From positions 1 through 63,505 of the forward strand of contig DATILL010000092.1 in assembly GCA_035476575.1 (NCBI GenBank): 63,505 bases of DNA, read 5' to 3'. The DNA comes from DATILL01 sp035476575. Its GTDB lineage: Bacteria; Actinomycetota; Actinomycetes; Mycobacteriales; JACQDL01. Positions 61,383 to 63,505 of the stretch are shown piece after piece. Position 1 is the first letter of the stretch, and each line of letters starts with the position of its first letter. The position numbers and the translations under genes are program-made. The notes under the pieces are model-generated. The model did no database searches. It was given only the letters and a program-made list of their open reading frames with translations, and was not told where the DNA came from.

Positions 61383-61732
61383 CCGGGGCCGCGAGCAACG
61401 CCGCGGAGCTGGCCGAGAGCCTGGTCGTGGTGCCCAAGCAGATGCGGGAGAACCTCGGGCTCACCGGCGCCGCTGGTCTCCGAGTGGCTCACCACAATCT
61501 TGGCTCCACTGATGGGAAGGTCGCGGCGTAGAAGCTGCTCACCGCAATCATCGAGGGGTCCGAAAAGGGCGGAACCGACCTGGTAGACGCGCTGGCCGAG
61601 GCGGTTGTCATGGAGGGCAAGGAGCTGGACCTCGACACCGTGCGGGCCAGCGTCGACCCGGAGCACTACGTTGGCGTCTCGGTCGCCTTGGCCGACTGGG
61701 TGCTCGCCCCGCTACCGCGCGCAGGGGTTTAG
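61383..61732 (+). pseudogene. lyase C-terminal relic (fumarase/adenylosuccinate-lyase superfamily)
   Basis: Pieces read in order but in different frames: AELAESLVVVPKQMRENLGL, then VSEWLTTILAPLMGR one frame over, then after an in-frame TAG KLLTAIIEGSEKGGTDLVDA and VRASVDPEHYVGVSVALADW. This matches the C-terminal helices of lyases such as 3-carboxymuconate cycloisomerase or adenylosuccinate lyase. At least two frameshifts and a stop show it is dead. Its end overlaps the TIR gene stop. Confidence 0.65.
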
Positions 61733-62838
61733 GAGGGCCGCTCCCAGACGGTCACCTCGATTTTCATATGACCGAGACCTGCCATGCTGGTCACCTTCAG
61801 GTAGCCGACCCGGCCGCCCTCGGTCTTGAGACAGGCCACCGAGCCCACCCGAACATCCAACCGGCGCTGCCCTAGCTGGGTGTCCAAGATGCCGGAGCAC
61901 TGCTGCCGTTCTGGAGGGCGAGAGCCATCCCAGGCGACGAACGCGTTGCCGGCGACCTCGTTGGAGTAACAACTGAGATCACAAACGAGGCCGAGGTCGC
62001 CCAGTGGCGCCCGAGCCGGCGGGGAGGGATCCAGGAACCAGCCGGTGTTGAAATTGTCAGCGTCCAGGGTCACCGTGCCGTGCCACCACACGCGAACGGC
62101 CGCGGCAGTGGGCAAGGCGGATGACGTCGTGGCGGTCGGGTCGGCAGAAGTGGCAAACGACGGGCTCGACGACTGGATGGTGGGCGAGGTGCTCGGTCCG
62201 GTGCCGACGGGTAAGCCCGATGTTGACGAGTTGTGGTTGTCCACGAACAGGGACACGACGAGCGAGATCATCCCGAAGAGGGCCACCACCACTAACATCG
62301 AGACGGAAATGGCACGGCGTGCCGGTTGACCCACCGGAGGCGGCTCAAAGTCCACGAGGTGGGGAGCGGCTTTCTTGACCGCTTGGACAATTTTCTGGAG
62401 ATCCTGGCTGGACTCGCGGAGGCGCAGCGGAAGGCCTTGACGCCGACCCAACTGGGCGATGTCGGGCGGCAGGTCCGCCTCGGTCGGAACGGCCGCACCG
62501 TCGGTGAACACCGGAATGACCGTGATTCCGGCGACGATCGCAGCCGCGAGCTCGCGCCGGATCCAGTCGTTTGGCCTGTCGATTCGTCGCCGTCCCGTGG
62601 AGTCGCTGATCGTGAGCCACTGCGGGCCGATCACGGCGAGCAGTACGGCACAGGACCTGACCTCGGTGAGCAGCCGCTCGACGTAGTCCTCCCCGGGCGC
62701 GATGCTCTCGGCGTCCCAGAACACCAGGTTTCTGCCGAACCGCCGGGACAGCTCCTTGTGCAGCAGCGGCGCAGCGAAGTCGGTGTCCACCCCGCGGTAA
62801 TTGATGAACACCCCGCCGTCCCCAGAGGCTGACGTCAC
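61729..62838 (-). CDS. membrane-anchored TIR-domain protein
   Basis: The 369 residues form: an N-terminal TIR domain (about 8-155; GVFINYRGVDTDFAAPLLHK, WDAESIAPGEDYVERLL, CAVLLAVIGPQWL); one membrane helix (about 177-198, ISVSMLVVVALFGMISLVVS); a Ser/Thr-rich stalk; and a C-terminal domain of about 120 residues with four cysteines (LVCDLSCYSN, QQCSG, VACLK). DWIRRELAAA aligns with the SARM1-type WxxxE motif holding the catalytic glutamate (E96 here), so NAD hydrolysis is possible. GTG 62838 has TACGCT 7 bases upstream (62846-62851), a leaderless start. It lies in an eroded accessory patch, transcribed toward the lyase relic. Confidence 0.85.
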   Translation of the reverse strand: MTSASGDGGVFINYRGVDTDFAAPLLHKELSRRFGRNLVFWDAESIAPGEDYVERLLTEVRSCAVLLAVIGPQWLTISDSTGRRRIDRPNDWIRRELAAAIVAGITVIPVFTDGAAVPTEADLPPDIAQLGRRQGLPLRLRESSQDLQKIVQAVKKAAPHLVDFEPPPVGQPARRAISVSMLVVVALFGMISLVVSLFVDNHNSSTSGLPVGTGPSTSPTIQSSSPSFATSADPTATTSSALPTAAAVRVWWHGTVTLDADNFNTGWFLDPSPPARAPLGDLGLVCDLSCYSNEVAGNAFVAWDGSRPPERQQCSGILDTQLGQRRLDVRVGSVACLKTEGGRVGYLKVTSMAGLGHMKIEVTVWERPS

Positions 62839-62845
62839 GGCACGT

Positions 62846-62851
62846 AGCGTA
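62846..62851 (-). promoter_or_regulatory. -10 box of the TIR gene
   Basis: TACGCT on the minus strand, 7 bases before GTG 62838; no ribosome site, so probably leaderless. Confidence 0.5.
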
Positions 62852-62888
62852 GCCGGACTGCCACATGCTCGTGGCGGACCGTGGCCGC

Positions 62889-63160
62889 GTATGCCTCCTA
62901 TGAATATCGCCACCGCCCCCACGTTGGCGTGGCAGCCAGTCCTGGTCGCCGGCTGGCCCCGGTGGCCCTGTAGCTGGCGGTTGAAACTGCTGCGTATCGT
63001 CCCCTGCGAGAGCACACCGAGACCGCGCCGGACATCTCCGTTGCGAGCCGAGGCAGCCAGACCGGCAGCGTGTCCACGCTCGCTGAGGTCTCGCCGACCG
63101 GTCGGCAACCGTCCGAGCCAGCGGACCTCGCCCAGCCTGTCGGCGATCCGCTGCCGCACA
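62889..63160 (+). pseudogene. second DUF2637 relic
   Basis: MNIATAPTLAWQPVLVAGWP matches the conserved NIAxAPxxxWQPVLVAGWPPVALLL helix of DUF2637. Right after it the frame slips: the neighbouring frame reads PVAL, a stop, then LAVE, the expected continuation. Further on AEVSPTGRQPSEP resembles the tail of the first relic. The 421-bp stretch 62839-63259 holds no intact gene. Confidence 0.6.
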
Positions 63161-63259
63161 TTGCGGGCTTCCCGCTGAGGCAGCTTGTCCACCCATTCCT
63201 GGTACGCGGTAAGAGCGATCCCGGCACCGTCCGAGTCGTCCAGCGAAATCAGGTTGGCG

Positions 63260-63477
63260 TTAAGCACACGTAAGCCATGACCTGCCGGCCGTGGATGATC
63301 GCGGACCTCCGGCTGTGACTGGCCTGCCAGGGCGGCGATGTGCTGCTGGGAGCAGCCGTAGGAGTGCAGCAGCCGGTAGAGCCGGGTGACGTCCTGGATG
63401 GCGAGCAGGGCGCGCATCTCCGGCTCCTCCCACAGCGCCGGGTCGGGCCGCGTCAGGTGCGGGCGGGCGGCGGTCAC
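63260..63477 (-). pseudogene. broken helix-turn-helix regulator
   Basis: From GTG 63477 the frame reads RPDPALWEEPEMRALLAIQD and YGCSQQHIAALAGQSQPEV, a paralogue of the regulator at 49585. About two bases are then missing: the recognition helix continues in another frame as AIIHGRQVMAY and ends at once. The long open frame that appears to join it to the TIR gene is therefore fortuitous. Confidence 0.7.
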
Positions 63478-63505
63478 GCCACACCCCCGCCCAGGACGCC
63501 GGCCC
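63474..63505 (-). CDS. 3' end of a gene running off the window
   Basis: The last codons (AGVLGGGVA, stop) overlap the GTG of the broken regulator by 4 bp, the same arrangement as at 50079-50082. Too little is visible for identification. Confidence 0.3.
   Translation of the reverse strand, partial: AGVLGGGVA

Noticed and set aside
61729..63477. One 582-residue gene joining the HTH start to the TIR domain
   Set aside because: The helix-turn-helix part is interrupted by a frameshift and followed by about 200 residues of non-coding-like sequence; the TIR gene has its own start and -10 box at 62838.

Overview
This is a very GC-rich actinobacterial chromosome segment. The evidence is the complete acyl-CoA carboxylase set including the actinobacterial epsilon subunit, the families DUF742, DUF6457, DUF5313, DUF3017 and DUF5819, an LAXTG sortase substrate, and many genes whose start codon lies 6-8 bases after a TANNNT -10 box, the usual actinobacterial leaderless layout. 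Gene order recalls blocks known from Mycobacterium (lpdA / DUF5313 / amidohydrolase / pmmB / upp) and Streptomyces (carboxylase, nucleoside-salvage and TCA blocks). A Micromonosporaceae-like organism is my inference; the sequence alone does not fix the genus.

Layout. 0-9 kb: acyl-CoA dehydrogenase, UDP-glucose dehydrogenase, purE-purK, a degenerate GGDEF-like protein, an 862-residue sigma factor fused to an anti-sigma domain, membrane segment and ectodomain, and GtrA. 9-14.4 kb: a VapBC-type pair, purU, moeA, DUF6457, a bacterial PH-domain protein, a GntR regulator and birA. 14.4-19.6 kb: accD, accE, maf and accA (biotin carboxylase/BCCP). 19.6-27 kb: lpdA, a gamma-glutamylcyclotransferase, an M20 amidohydrolase, a degenerate stretch, a methylmalonyl-CoA-mutase-type large subunit and a membrane Ser/Thr kinase. 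27-48 kb: nucleoside salvage (pmmB, upp, deoC with two aldehyde-dehydrogenase-type genes, add, deoA, cdd and a BmpA-type ABC importer). It is interrupted by an MntA/HepT module, an HTTM/DUF5819 pair, an LANTG surface protein, an orphan DUF742 protein and a duplicated acidic protein. 48-61 kb: D-Ala-D-Ala carboxypeptidase, a patch of gene debris, YihY, a 2H phosphoesterase, trpS, a tiny RING-H2-like protein, a CNNM/CorC protein, then icd, a second toxin-antitoxin pair, mdh, DUF3017, citrate synthase and folD. 61-63.5 kb: an eroded accessory patch with two DUF2637 relics, a broken lyase, a broken helix-turn-helix gene and an intact membrane-anchored TIR-domain gene.

How the genes work together. 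The importer brings in nucleosides; Add and Cdd deaminate them; DeoA releases the base and (deoxy)ribose-1-phosphate; a PmmB-type mutase could move the phosphate to C5; DeoC cleaves deoxyribose-5-phosphate to glyceraldehyde-3-phosphate and acetaldehyde; the aldehyde dehydrogenase can take the acetaldehyde; Upp salvages uracil. No purine nucleoside phosphorylase is seen in the window. The carboxylase, biotin ligase and mutase-type large subunit fit propionyl-CoA/methylmalonyl-CoA metabolism, although no B12-binding subunit is present.

The most striking non-genic signals are a family of four 64-bp palindromes with a conserved centre (16-27 kb) and a second palindrome repeated at exactly 50-bp period at two loci (14.4 and 41.4 kb). 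The most unusual genes are the stand-alone RING-H2-like protein, the TIR-membrane-ectodomain protein, the sigma/anti-sigma membrane fusion, and an AbiEi/DUF559-like gene bracketed by two related inverted repeats.
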